Positions 1 to 11,664 of a stretch of 64,000 nucleotides of DNA are shown one piece after another; the stretch's first letter is position 1, and every line of letters begins with the position of its first letter. The position numbers were made by a program, and so were the translations under genes. This DNA is from Misgurnus anguillicaudatus (taxonomy: Eukaryota > Chordata > Actinopteri > Cypriniformes > Cobitidae), in the NCBI RefSeq assembly GCF_027580225.2, contig NC_073358.2, positions 46,276,001 to 46,340,000 on the forward strand, given 5' to 3'. The notes under the pieces were generated by a model, which was not told where the DNA came from, did not search any database, and was given only the letters and a program-made list of their open reading frames with translations.

Positions 1-276
1 AACATGCTATAATAAATTATTTATATGGTGTTTTGAGCTAAAACTTCACATATGTGCTCTGGGGACACCAAAGATTTATTTGACATCTTAAATAAGTCTT
101 GTGCCATGGCCCCTTTAATAAATATATGTTATTATATATATTTAATATTTATTTATTTATTTATTTATTTAACAACACATAAATAATCGAATGCAAATTC
201 TGAAATAAGAGCAATATGAGCATAAAACTATTATATATCTATCTCTTTCATGGTGTGTTTATAAAATGTTATATAA

Positions 277-302
277 AGAGAGAGAGAGAGAGAGAGAGAG
301 AG
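277..302. repeat. (AG)n microsatellite
   Basis: Thirteen AG dinucleotides in a row. Confidence 0.95.
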
Positions 303-358
303 AAAATAAAAAATATATTGAAATGTATACTTAGCACTTTTTTCTCTCCATTATACAG

Positions 359-493
359 TTACCAAACTCCCTTGAGTGGCCATGACTTCTGGTTCCCGTC
401 TGCACTTGAATGATATCAAGTTTGACACTTTTGGTAACACAGAGATGCTCCCCATCTCCTGCGGCCACGTTCCTGACGTACGTGCACCGGCCG
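359..493 (+). other. tet3: candidate upstream tet3 exon
   Basis: A strong acceptor-like tract (pyrimidine-rich run ending TTATACAG at 351-358) precedes a CpG-containing, non-repetitive block. It contains ATG 382 in a fair context (GGCCATGA), open for 38 codons (MTSGSRLHLNDIKF...). Possible donors are GAC|GTACGT (exon end 477, phase 0) or CCG|GTGAAT (exon end 493). Phase 0 would be compatible with a CXXC-exon acceptor after 690, which would add an N-terminal extension. Otherwise this is a 5' untranslated exon. The minus strand also has overlapping open frames here, which I do not recognise. No homology was recognised for the short peptide. Confidence 0.3.
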
Positions 494-705
494 GTGAATG
501 ACATAGAATCCAAAACGTTCTCCTTGAAGTAGGAACGTCCTGAAATCCTCCCTTTTTCAAATCCAGTGTGGCCCAAACACAGCAAACACTTTATGGACTG
601 GTCTGTGTTGTGCTGTGAAGAACCTTACCTTATACCTTATATTTTTAACCCATTAGTGGCCACATTTACCACTCTGTTGTCCAAAAAGAGAGTGGGGCCC
701 CCAGT

Positions 706-1071
706 ATGCACAAGCTGAGAGGAGGCCCCGGGCCTCCCGTCCATGACATATACGAGTTTTCTCTGGATGAGGAGGACCCGAGAGTTTATCTCGGGGCCAG
801 AAGTGCCAGAGTGGTTTCACCTGCGGCCGAGTACATCAGGTCTGAGCATGAGCAAGCGGGCCTCTACTCCCTGCCGCACATGGAGGGCGAGGAGCTGATG
901 GAATCGATGGTACCACAGAAGAAGAAGAGGAAGAGATGTGGCGTGTGTGGACCTTGCACGCGGAAGGAGAACTGTGGTACCTGTGCCAACTGCCTGAACA
1001 GAAAGATCGGGCACCAGATCTGCAAACTGAGAAAGTGTGATGAGCTGAAGAGGAGAAAGAACCAATGGGAG
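706..1071 (+). CDS. tet3: tet3 coding exon with CXXC zinc finger
   Basis: Encodes residues 1-122 of the joined product. A K/R-rich run (QKKKRKR) leads into a CXXC zinc finger with all eight zinc-ligating cysteines in the family spacing (C78, C81, C84, C90, C93, C96, C106, C111), including the GHQIC...RKC end typical of TET and CXXC4/5 fingers. This domain binds unmethylated or modified CpG and targets the long TET3 isoform to promoters. ATG 706 is chosen because it sits about 16 residues before a Y-(E/D)-F motif, as in the mammalian TET3 N-terminus recalled from memory. The frame stays open upstream to 649, so an earlier spliced start is possible (acceptor candidates after 688, 690 or 704). 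The exon ends GAG|GTAAAA, phase 0, after the residues NQWE. Confidence 0.9.
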
Positions 1072-1135
1072 GTAAAATATAAGATCATACATAAGCGCAC
1101 GCTTACACCTGTCTGCATTATCTGTCATGTTTGAT

Positions 1136-1192
1136 CATTACATTCACATGTGCATCTGGCAGATGGTCTTATCCAAAGTGTCTTAAAGTGGA

Positions 1193-1230
<38 letters not shown>

Positions 1231-1330
1231 CAGTTAAATATATATCATCTAACATGATCTAATTTTATGACTTCAGTGTTGCTAACCTCATCCCCTGATA
1301 GTTGAGCTACAGGAACACCATTGTAAATGC
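1136..1330 (-). repeat. degenerate tRNA-derived SINE with (CA)n inside
   Basis: Read on the minus strand it has the tRNA-like end (GTTCCTGTAGCTCAAC) at about 1300-1320 and the typical fish tail (TTTGGATAAGACCATCTGCC) at about 1159-1178, separated by a CA repeat at 1195-1222. It lies directly after the CXXC exon. Confidence 0.6.
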
Positions 1331-1804
1331 ATTATAACACTCTTAAGGGTGGTGCTGCCATCATCACCACCTCCTGTCTGTTACCTGTTATTGGTCCACC
1401 TATACACATTCCACACCCATCCTGTCCTAACATGTTTCCTTTCAACCCGTCATTCTTGCCTAGGCCCTAGACTGTAATGACCCAACAATATAAATGCAAT
1501 TATATAGGCAAATTTTCTCAAATAAGGGACACCAATTTTTCTTTAAATCTCTTAGTAGTTTTAATCTAGATATAATCCTATTAAGGCATAGTTAAGGTAT
1601 GAAAATCAAACTTTGCACACTGTAAATCATTTCTAACTTTGATTTACTCAGCCCCTTAGAGCAAAACTCTCTCCCAACAGCTTAAACTTTGCCTTTCTTT
1701 ATTTTATTGTTTAAAATTTGATTAAGAGTAAGACATCTCTTACTTTTTGCTCAAAGCAGCTTTTTGTCGTTCTATTGGACATATAGGAATTGCCTTTTTT
1801 CCTT

Positions 1805-1885
1805 TATTTGAGGTTATACAGTATACATTTACACTTTTGCACTGCCAATGCAATGGTCTGCCAAAGGAGCTACAGGAATACAGTT
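1805..1885 (-). repeat. SINE head fragment
   Basis: GCAATGGTCTGCC...AGGAGCTACAGGAATAC is the reverse of a degenerate tRNA-like SINE head. Confidence 0.4.
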
Positions 1886-1900
1886 GTTACCAAAGTTAAT

Positions 1901-3330
1901 TTAAAGGATATAGAGCACTTTCATTAAAAAAAATTTATAATTTGCTCACCCCCATGTCTTCCAAAATGTTTATGTCTTTCTTTGTTCAGTTGAGAAGATA
2001 ATACGTTTTTTAAGGAAAAACATTTCAGGATTTTTCGCCGCAGTTTAAAATTACAGTTTCAATGCAACTTCAAAAGGCTCTAAATGATCCCAACCAAGGC
2101 ATAAGGTTCTTATCTAGCGAAACGATCATCATTTTGCCAAAAAAAGTACTTTTGTACCCCAACTTCTTGTCTTGCACTAGCCGTGTGATGCGCCACCTTG
2201 ACCTTGCGTATTACGTAATTATGTCGAAAGGTCACACGTTACATATGTGAAACGCACACTAACAGACCATTTTAAACAATAAACTGACGCAAAGACATTA
2301 ATTCGTATCGTTCCACATACAACAACGTCAGAACGGTCCTCTTACTGCGCACACCAGAGTGGTTGTTTCGCATACGATAATAATACGTAAGGTCATGCTC
2401 GCGCATCACACAGCTAGTGCAAGACAAGTAGTAAAAAGTACTTTATTTTGCGAAAATGACAATCGTTTTGCTAGATAAGACCCTTATGCCTTGGTTGGGA
2501 TCGTTTATAGCCCTTCGAAGCTGCATTAAAATGGCCATTTTAAACTGCATTGAAACTGTAAACTGTTGAGGTCCATTAAGGGGACACTCATTTTCCAGCT
2601 CCCCTAGATTTACAAACATTTGATTTTAACAGTTTTGGAATTCATTCAGCCGATAGCCGGTTCTGGTATCACTTTTAGCATAGATTAGCATAAGCCATTG
2701 AATCTGATTAGTCCATTAGCATCGCGCTCAAAAATAACCAAAGAGTTTTGATATTTTTCCTATTTAAAACTTGACTATTTTGTAGTTACATTGTGTACTA
2801 GGACAGACGGAAAATTAAAATTTGAGATTTTCTAGGCCGATATGGCTAGGAACTATACTCTCATTCCGGCGTTATAATCATGCACTTGCTGCCGTACCAT
2901 GGCTGCAGCAGGCGCAATGATATTACGCACTGCCCGAAAATAGTCCACTGCTATTGAAAGTTAGCAAGTAGGAAAAATGGTAAAAAAGAAAAAATATCGT
3001 AACTCTTTGGTTTCTTTTGAGCGTGATGCTAATGGACTAATCAGATTCAATGGATTATGCTAAGCTATGCTAACAGTGCTAGCGCCAGACCCGGAGATCA
3101 GCTGAATGGATTTCAAAATGGTAAAATCAAATGTTTATCTCTAGGGGAGCTGTAAAATGAGCATATTTTCAAAAAAAGTGGAGTGTCCCTTTAAAGTCCA
3201 CTTTATGGAGAAAAATCATCATGGAATGTTTTCCTCAAACTTAATTTCTTCTTGACTGAACAAAGAAAGACATCAACATCTTATATGACATGGGGGTGAG
3301 TAAATTATCAGAATTTTTTATGTAAGTAAA
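1901..3330. mobile_element. palindromic TTAA-type MITE interrupted by another MITE
   Basis: Left arm (TTAAAGGATA...CTCACCCCCATGTCTTCCAAAATG...) and right arm (GACATGGGGGTGAGTAAATT) are inverted copies, as are the sub-terminal blocks around 2100 (CTTATCTAGCGAAACGATCA) and 2460 (TCGTTTTGCTAGATAAG). It belongs to the same family as 45544-46459. The coding-like frame 2062-2250 is part of the arm and not a gene. Confidence 0.75.
2576..3194. mobile_element. palindromic MITE nested in the previous element
   Basis: Terminal inverted repeats TTAAGGGGACACTC and GAGTGTCCCTTTAA, with TTAA at both ends (2576-2579, 3191-3194). Long inverted arms share blocks such as TCTGATTAGTCCATTAGCAT. The host element resumes at GTCCACTTTATGG on the right. 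A truncated copy is at 61030-61394. Confidence 0.8.
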
Positions 3331-3999
3331 ATATAACAAAAGTTGTTGTTGCAGGTTGCCCAGACATTGCTTTGCAGTTGCTACATTGTTCATTGCGTTT
3401 CTGGACGGTTGCTAGGGGTAGGGCTTTAAAAAGTGGTTGTTAGGGAGGTCTGGGTGTTTGCTTGGTGGCTTACTAGCCCAAATCAATATTTAGGGTTGGA
3501 GGTTTGTTCAAATAGCTGTGAGCAAGAGTAATAGTAGTGCATGCCAAATGTGCTCCTGCAATTAAAGGGGTTTATAACCGTGCGCCTGCAGTCTTTTTCT
3601 CTGCATCTTGAAGAACTTAGAGGATATCAGACTTTTCGTTTGTCTTTAGAGGGTCAGCGCACTCACATGGGCTCCAGGTGTTTGTATCAGTGTGTTTGAG
3701 CAGGTTTAGTGAGTAACCGAGGAGAATTCCTTTTGCTTACTTTATATACTCTGCTCTTTGACCTTTGACCAGTGGAGGGGTTGGGGATGACCTGTGGCCA
3801 AAAAGGAGAGGAAGGAAAGTGGGGGAGGGACAGAAAGAAATAAAGAGAACCAGAGGTAAAGAAGAAATGCTGATAAACAGGAAAGCGACTTTCATGGAAG
3901 CTCAGGACAATTAAAGGAAAAATATCCATGTTTTTGTGTCCTTGTTTGGCACACAGTTAACAACAGTGCTCTCCCACCTCCCCTCCCCCTGTTTTTTAC

Positions 4000-4820
4000 T
4001 TAATTATTGACCGTGCAATGCAAGGCCTGGTATGCAAAACCTCTAGTTACATTTTAGCTGTGAAAAGTAGTGTTAATTAACCGGACATGGATGCCTGATC
4101 ACTCCGGAGACGTCAAATAATTTCAATAGCACGTTCGGCTCGATTCACACCAGGCATGATTTTCACTGTGACAGCCTTTATATCAAAACAATGCAAGTTC
4201 ACAACAGGCGCAAATATTCACCCGGCAACGAAGAAGCATTTAATAACGTAGTGTTTTTTTTCTTCACTTGGCACAAGCCAGTAAGATGCAAGATTTTGGG
4301 TCCTGTGTGTACAGTTGACATCCATGGGTGCACTCACATTATCCCAACCAAACCGCACCCAAGCGTGTTTGACCCCCAAAGTCTGGTTTGTTTGACTAGT
4401 GTACCGTGCCCTGGCTGGTTTGCAGAAGTGGGTTCGGGCACCGAACGCGCATTGTGATCGTGAATCGAGAGTGCGGTTCAAATAGAGAGACATCAATTCC
4501 GCGACCACTCACCTTCTACTGCCCTCGTAAAAACCTTCGGATGCGCACAGCAGGGTTATGTTAAAGTCTGAGCTGTATGCAATATGATGTGAGAGGACAG
4601 TGTGTCATCGTGCCTCAAATGATCCAGAATCAAACAGACAAACTTAACTTTACGATGTTTTCCAGTGTTAAGAGAGCGCTTTACATCCTGTTTTCTTCAA
4701 AACAGTCACATCCTTATTATTAAAGCGTGCCCAGGCACGAATTGTTCAAGTCCAGTGTAAGTGCGTGCTTCTGGGGGAGTAGGGAAGGGGGGACAATTGC
4801 GCTCGGGCATGGTCCAGTTG
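4000..4820. other. unassigned intron sequence, CpG-bearing
   Basis: There is no gene. The 4315-4560 part is richer in CpG and has overlapping short open frames on both strands, suggestive of an old DNA-transposon fragment, but I found no terminal repeats. Confidence 0.3.
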
Positions 4821-4827
4821 GTTATAT

Positions 4828-5654
4828 GTTGGTGACTCTCACAAAATCCAGATGTAGAAGGTGTCCAGCATCAGAATTTTTAAAAAGCCCTTGAAGCCAA
4901 TTATTTTTTAGTTTTTTGCACATATAAGATTAAGGTCTGAACTTACTATAACCATTATTTTTAGAAGATTTAAAAAAATATTTCCTATAGAATTATTTAC
5001 ATTTTTTAGATTTTCATTATCAAAAATTATCATTACCGCAACATGATATTACATTAAATATATGCACTTACAAACTCATGTTTCGGTAATGAGAACTAAA
5101 AAGTTGTCTTGGTACTATGACAAACAAAATTTCAACTTTTATCTGGAGAGAAAAAATAAAAACTGCTTACCTGGTAGCCATCTTGAGTGTCACAGTCAAT
5201 TATGTCCCTTACAACAATGTTTTTTGAAAATGTTAGTTCCTTGACGGCTTAAACAATGATTAAAAATCGTTGCGGAGGATGAGAAAAGGTCTTGGACACA
5301 TTTATATTTCTTATTATTGTCTCTACATTTACCAATGATCACCAAATACCACATTTTTCTTTACTGTAAATGTTTATAGAACAACATGCACTGAAGCGTT
5401 TTGTTTTTTAATTATAAATATTTCCATGTCAAAGAACCCAAATCCAGTCATGGACACGTTGCAGTAATGAACATTTTCTCCTTAAATGTGGAAAAAACAT
5501 CAAAATTGGTTTGTATGATGTCATTTGAAATCATGTGCAATTTAGTACACGAAGAGATGTTTGTAACTGTATGCTTCTTATTTTGATAGCATTTACTTTT
5601 ATTATACAACATTTTTTATAACACCTCATAAGTCTAATTTTGCGAGAATCACCC
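4828..5654. mobile_element. MITE with GGTGATTCTC-type ends, copy 1
   Basis: The left end TTGGTGACTCTCACAAAATC and right end TTTTGCGAGAATCACCC are inverted. Two more copies lie at 8076-8871 (opposite orientation) and 20079-20374 (internally deleted). ATAT precedes the left end and follows the right end. Confidence 0.7.
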
Positions 5655-5756
5655 ATATGAGTACACCCGATGATAGACAAGCAGGTGTGAAGACCAAAAT
5701 TCTGGGTTCGTTTACAGGGAATGCATGTACGAATTAAAAATATTTTCATGTAAATT

Positions 5757-5800
5757 GCTGTAGTTTAAAGCGTCTACCAAATGCATAAATGTAAAATTTA
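5757..5800 (+). repeat. SINE tail fragment
   Basis: AAAGCGTCTACCAAATGCAT followed by AAATGTAAA is the shared fish SINE/LINE tail. Confidence 0.5.
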
Positions 5801-5954
5801 AGACAGATGTGGAGCTGATACCAGAGAGAGAGAGTAAAAAGAACAGATAATGCAATAGTCTTAATCCTATATTGAGGTTTGTGTTTTCAAGGAGATGTGT
5901 TACCTTTCTAAGCACCTGCGTTTATGATCTTAAGATGATTTGCATAACAAGCAA

Positions 5955-6110
5955 GACATCTACATTTACATGTATGCATTTGGCTTGCTCTTATACAAAG
6001 TTACTTAAAGTGCATTCAAGCTATACATTTTATCAGTATGTATGATCAAACCGACGACCTTTGCGTTGCTAAAGCAATGTTCAGTGAGTTGAGCAACAGA
6101 AACACAGCAA
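5955..6110 (-). repeat. tRNA-derived SINE, minus strand
   Basis: Reverse of the fish SINE: the tail (ACATTTACATGTATGCATTT) is followed by GTGCATTCAAGCTATACATT and a decayed B-box/A-box region (GACGACCTTTGCGTTGCTAA AGCAATG). It is more diverged than the copy at 31848. Confidence 0.65.
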
Positions 6111-7680
6111 TGCCTTAGCAACCACACAGAATATGTCAGCAATGCTGTTTTTATTTGCTAGTTAACGTCAGACAAAGGATGAGGTGGATCAGTTGTAAAT
6201 GTTGTCTGTGTGTGTCAGGGTCACCCATCCCCCTCGTCCATCTCAGCCTCTTCCCCTGTTCACTTCACCGAGCACATGAAGGAGACCGATGCAGAAATGT
6301 TTCACATATGCCGTAAAATATCCGTTTGACAAAATAGTGAGAAACAAATTCGTTTGTACCAAGACTCATTGCATGTAATCATGCTTGATGTCTTACAATC
6401 GGAGACCGAATTGGATATTGTATTTGGAGAGCGAGAACCACAAACCATGCTGTGCCACGGTGTCCAAACTGGCCATATTTCATTATCCTCTTCAGCTGAC
6501 CTCTGCACTAAACCACCAGCTGACTACACCATTGCCCGGCAACCAAATCACATTATAGCCCTCTCAACCAATCACAGTTTGCGACAAGCCGGAGTGAATG
6601 CACACCCGGCGTGCATGACAGGTAGCAGCATTCAATAATGCTAATAAACTCAAAGCAATCGCTGAATGAGAATAATTGTTGCGGGGGCTGTCTGTCTGTC
6701 TGTCTGTTTGTTACGACAATGAACCACTTCATTTTTTATCAAAATCATTTAAAAAAATATGTGACCCTGCTTGTGAAAACCCAGCAAAAGTCATTTTCTT
6801 TTCTACATAATGTAAAGAACATTCTGTGAAAATATAACCTTGATATCTTTAATACTGACTGTGAGTGTCAAAGATTGAAATCGTTGCGAAATGAATGATA
6901 CCATTTATCTCAAAAGTTATGTTCAGTATAAATGAGAAAAGGTTCATTCGCAAGATGATGCGCACTTTAGAAATAATGACAGAGCCCATACATTGATCTA
7001 TTCATTGCTAATGCAATTGGAGACCTCTTACTAACAGCAGTCTAGTTTACAAGCAGCAAATCTTTTTCATGTACAATAAGTAGCACAGCTTAAATCACTG
7101 GCTTGCTTAAAGAGCAGTATAAGTGGTTTTCGTATATATATAAAAATGCATTACTTAATGCAATATTTAAGTATTATGTCATACATTTATTGATGGAAAG
7201 CAACAATGTAAAATACTGACTTTTGTATTTTTAAACTTTGCATTTTATCAAAAGCACTTCGTTTTTTCAGATGATTGCTGTTCTCACATTCTTCTAAAAA
7301 GTTAAGCTATGCTTCGCTTCAAGGTGTTTTCATTTTGAAGTGGTGTTCTTGATGTGAACAAGTGTTCATGTAGTTTGCATGCAACGACTGTACCTGCATA
7401 GATACATGTTCGCAGTAAAGACGTGTTTGATGTCATGCACGTGCCTACGTGACTTAGCTATGAAGAAGGGAGAGGTTCTTTAATGAAAGAGAGACGTGCG
7501 TTCAGGTCAAACCAAGACTTGTCTCTTATACTTATGAGACAAAAAGCCCGGTTTCACTTGAACAACTCTCATAAACACTGTAATAAAAAGTAAAAGTTGC
7601 ATTCATTAGTGTCAATGATTGTGCCGCCTTTTTGTAATTATACTTTTATGGGATCTTTATGTATGTAATGCAATGGTTTC
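6111..7680. other. tet3 intron, unassigned
   Basis: Single-copy-looking AT-rich sequence with a short (TCTG)n run at about 6687-6710. I see no exon or intact mobile element. Confidence 0.4.
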
Positions 7681-7682
7681 TT

Positions 7683-7933
7683 GGGTAACACTTTACACAA
7701 TTGTAGGTTGTATTCGCTAACATGAACTATACATTAATTCATGTTAATTTCATCATTTGCTAATACATTTTTTTAAACCAAAAGTTGTATCTAGTTAATG
7801 CACCATGAACTAACATGAATTGGCATTAACAAACATGAACAAAGAAGAATAAATGACAAACTAACTATATTAATTAATGTTAGCTAATGCATTTATTAAT
7901 GTTAAAAAATGCAAACTTATTGTAAAGTATTAC
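7683..7933. mobile_element. short MITE with GGTAACACTTTACA ends
   Basis: It starts GGGTAACACTTTACA and ends TGTAAAGTATTAC as the inverse, with ATGAACTAACATGAATTGGC-like internal repeats. This is the common fish repeat family with these ends. Confidence 0.6.
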
Positions 7934-8075
7934 AGATTTTTTATTACAATCGGCGTAAATTAAAGGTGGTACAATAAATAGTACAATTTTCAAATTTGAA
8001 TGATATTTTAGGATTACAGTAACTCAAATATTTTCAAATATTAGAGTCCTGACAGGATTTATGAATTTCTCAGTT

Positions 8076-8871
8076 GGGTAATTCTCACGAAATTAGACTT
8101 ATGAAGTGTCATGAAACATTATAGAGTAAGAATATCAAAATAAGAAGCATACAGTTACAAACATCTCTTCATGTACTATTTTGCACATGATTTCAAATGA
8201 CATCAATCAAAACAATTTTGTTGTTTTTTCCACATTTAAGAGGAAAATTTTCATTACCGCAACATGTCCATGACTGGATTAAGGTTATTTGACATGGAAA
8301 TATTTATAATTAAAATATCTAAAAAATAAAAAGCTTCAGTGCATGTTATACTATAAACATTTACAGTAAAGAAACATGTGCTATTTGGAGATCATTGGTA
8401 AATGTAGACACAATAATAAGGAATATAAATGTGTCCAAGACCAATTTTTTCATCCTCCGCAACAATTTTCAATCATTGTTTAAGCCCTCAAGAAACTAAA
8501 ATTTTCCAAAAAAAATTTGTTGGAAGGGACATAATTGACTGTGACACTAAAGATGGCTACCAGGTAAGCAGTTCTTATTTTTTCTCTCCAGATAAAAGTT
8601 TAATTTTGTTTGTTATAGTACCTAGACAACTTTTTAGTTCTCATTTCCGAAACATGAGTTTGAGAATATCATGTTGCGATAATGATAATTTTGTATAATG
8701 ATAATCTAAAAAATGTAAATAATTCTATAGAAAAATTTTTTATATCCTCTAAAAATAATGGTTATATAAGTTCAGACCTTAATCTTATACGTGCAAAAAA
8801 ACTGGCTTCAAGTGCTTTTTAAATATCTGATGCTGGACACCTTCTAAATCTGGATTTCGTGAGAATCACCC
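8076..8871. mobile_element. MITE with GGTGATTCTC-type ends, copy 2
   Basis: Ends GGGTAATTCTCACGAAAT and GGATTTCGTGAGAATCACCC, flanked by AGTT direct repeats (8072-8075 and 8872-8875). Orientation is inverted relative to 4828-5654. Confidence 0.8.
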
Positions 8872-8879
8872 AGTTGTGT

Positions 8880-10379
8880 TATATCTTAACGAAAAGTTCC
8901 ATAACGCGTATCAATTCAATTGCATTTAAGTCAATTCAATGTTTATTTGAAACAGTTTTACGACTTACAGTGAAATGTTACTTGTGTAACGTGTTAATCC
9001 TGTTTCCGAACACTGTGACTATCATAATTGTGTAACTTTGACAATATTTTTTTACAGGCCCCAGTTTAAGCATGTATATTAATTTAAATTGTGTATTGCA
9101 GCTGGCTTTAGAAACACTGTGGATTAGTACACTTTGGATTGGCCATTGTTTGGGAAATGGGGGAGGAGAGAGTTAATTAGGATTGTTAATCCCTCTGTTA
9201 TTACAACGATGTCTCAACCCTCATTTATACCCGCACACACACAGACCTTTAGAAATCATTAACAATGCAGCTCTAACGATGTTTTCGCAATCTAGATCCT
9301 CTTACCACGGGAACCCGGCACGAGTGTGTGAGAGACTGTGTGTGAAAGTGGGTTGGAGGGTCACAGGTAGGATTACAACCGTTTCATACAGCCTAAAGGG
9401 GATTGTCTTTGATACTGCCACGAATCACCTGGTCTGTGGCGAGAACGGGCGTACAAGATTAATGACCACTTAAACGCTTCGACTCTCGCGACAAACCAGG
9501 TGATTCCGCCAGTATCAAAGCAAACCATGATAACATCAGCGTAACAACACCGTAACATAACTTGGAGCTCCCTTATATCAACGAACGTGATTTATTTATC
9601 GCTGATCGTCACTTACACGATGAGAAATAGTAAAGCAGCAATTTGTGTGCTACAGCGCAACCTTCCCTAGTCTTGTGGTTACTGCAAGCCGGGTCTCGTG
9701 CTCTTCGCAGACACACACACATACACGAACATGGTGTTGCTGAAACTCCCACGCTGCGTAATCCACTCAACATCACAACTGCTGCGTCACCCAACGTCCT
9801 CTTGTAATACACGCTGTCCTGCGCCCTCCTCTACCACGCATGCTTCGAGAAAAAGCCTCAAAGCAGCGTTGTTTAATCAATGTGACGTTTCAATCTAGCT
9901 GCACGTGTAGATTTAGGTGCTATTTTGTGAATGGATGGTGATGGTTACGACATCAGTGTTTTGTTATCCCAAATGCTCGAAATAACAACCGTACTATTTC
10001 GTCCCGCTCGTGTTACGATACCTTTCTCATCTGCCAGACATTTGTTGGTCTGGCCAGCAGAGGTTGCGTCTGTCCCGTATGGCTCATAGCCAGTGTTTTT
10101 TCTTTCTGCGTTTCATACTGTAGTGGTATTTTAGTCGGCGTAACTATGTTTGGTATGCACTCACACACACATTGCACGCTGTCTGTAAGTTTAACAGCTG
10201 CAGGAAGCTCAAAACTAAAAAGTGTTTTTTCTACGATTGATGGACCAAAAGTGTACATTAACATTGTTTCGCTTTCTGGCTACGTTTTATTTTTTCACGT
10301 TTCTATTCATTTGTAAACGTGGTTTTGTTTACTCGACGTGTTCTCCACTGCTGGCTAAAGTGGAATGGACATTTTTTTC
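8880..10379. other. tet3 intron upstream of the CpG-rich block
   Basis: Mostly unassigned. It includes the inverted repeat at 9404-9527. GC and CpG content rise from about 9.3 kb towards 10.4 kb, consistent with the flank of a CpG island. Confidence 0.35.
9404..9527. repeat. inverted repeat with about 40-bp arms
   Basis: The left arm begins TGTCTTTGATACTGCCACGA and reaches GGCGAGA. It pairs with the right arm running from CTCGCGACAAACCAGGTGAT to CCAGTATCAAAG. It could be a short MITE or a cruciform-forming site. Confidence 0.7.
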
Positions 10380-11255
10380 CCCTTGTCTTTGTTTATGGTG
10401 CCAAACGCACAGCGAGCACGTGCGCAGTCCAGTCCAGTTGTTGCAGCCAGCCGAGTCGCAGATGGCCCTAAGTGATACCACATTCCAGAGGCATTGTTTT
10501 AGGAAGGCGAGTCAGGGTAGAAAACTGACAGCCACAGCGCTCGCGCGCGAGAGAGAAACCCTTCCCCCCGTCCGGCTGCAGTCTGAAACGCACGCACAGA
10601 TGCACATGCACACGCATTGTTCGCAGCACGCGCCCCCTTCTTTCTTTCCCCGCATGTGTCCCGCCCTCAAGGCCACTCTTTATGTCTCTGTGTCTCTTTT
10701 CTCTCCGTTTCACCCTAGCAGCAGAGAGCACAGTCGTCTCCGATTGGTCGATAGCTTTTCTTTGTGAGCTATCTGTGGTGTGACGTTGCCTCGCGTGTGT
10801 TTGTGAGCGAGTGCGTGTGTGTGTGGGTCGCCGGGGTGGGGGGGAGGTTGTGCATTCACATCACGTATTCAGTTAGCTTTTGCGTTCGGAGAGAGAGAGA
10901 GGGGGAAGGGGGGCAGAGAGAAAAAAAATAAAGAGGGAGGAGGCTATAGTGCAGCACTGATAGCGATCACTCTGCCTTTTAAAAAAAAAAGCTCCTGCGC
11001 GTATGTGGTCGAGCTATGAATTGGAGGAAGTGACAGAGAGAGAGAGAGGCAGGGAGGGCGAGAGCGTATGAGAGCTAATGTAAAACAGGATTAAGAACAA
11101 GATGGCTTCCTGAATGGACCGAGAACAGAAAGAAAGAGAGAGGAGAAAAGAAAGAGAGAGAGAAAGGGTCGCAGAGAGAATGGTGTGGGTCTTCTGATGG
11201 GGACGCATCTTGCCACTGAAGAGCAGCACACGAAGGCAGCGAGGCTCAGTAGGTA
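10380..11255 (+). promoter_or_regulatory. tet3: candidate CpG-rich alternative promoter and first exon of tet3
   Basis: The CpG density and GA-rich content are unlike the surrounding intron. Promoter-type motifs include an inverted CCAAT box (GATTGG, about 10741), TGACG (about 10781), an ETS-like GGAAGTGA (about 11026) and AAGATGGC (11099-11106), a YY1-type element usually just downstream of start sites on the sense strand. A donor-like AG|GTAAAT follows at 11253. A transcript from here would splice to the 57-bp exon or the giant exon. The open frames (for example 10222-10767) look incidental. Confidence 0.45.
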
Positions 11256-11607
11256 AATATTTATTAGCAGTGGAAAAATTGACGGACAGTTATGGCAGAT
11301 GGGCCGGGGGGGCTTTAATGATGGGGAGGGGGTCACCGGGTAAAAGCTGAACGGTGCTGGGTTTATGGAACGGCTGGGGTTAAAAGCAAATAGATGGATT
11401 GAGCTCATTATTGAATGTCTTTTGGTGATATCTTGGCAGGACTGTATATGATCATTTGTAATATATAAAGCAGGTTGTAGCTCTTGTTATAGATCTAAAC
11501 AATGCTATTATTATAATTTTGAATGATCTGTGTTTTGTTTGTTATATCTCATGTCACTGATGCTTGTCTTGTATTCTTTCTATTCTTTTCACATGGTGAC
11601 CTGGCAG

Positions 11608-11664
11608 GTGGAATATTTTGAAGACGTAAAAGCTCGGTCCACAACCCCAAACCTGGCTAAAGAG
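11608..11664 (+). CDS. tet3: tet3 57-bp microexon
   Basis: Nineteen codons (VEYFEDVKARSTTPNLAKE), residues 123-141, flanked by acceptor CTGGCAG and donor GAG|GTGAGA, phase 0 on both sides. It joins NQWE to VEYFED, matching the position where mammalian TET3 has a KE|VE exon junction after the CXXC domain. It links the CXXC exon to the giant exon across 10.5 and 14.8 kb introns. Being a multiple of three, it could be skipped without changing the frame. The assignment rests on phase, splice signals and the E-V-E junction, with no recognised domain. Confidence 0.75.

Noticed and set aside
331..585. Overlapping minus-strand frames opposite the candidate upstream exon
   Set aside because: Two frames are open at once and neither resembles a known family; the + strand has a better acceptor and fits tet3.
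10222..10767. 181-codon + frame in the CpG-rich block
   Set aside because: Composition is explained by the lack of stops in GC-rich DNA; no recognised similarity, and a promoter is more likely.
11091..11408. 105-codon minus-strand frame
   Set aside because: Complement of GA repeats; low-complexity SLSLSF peptide.
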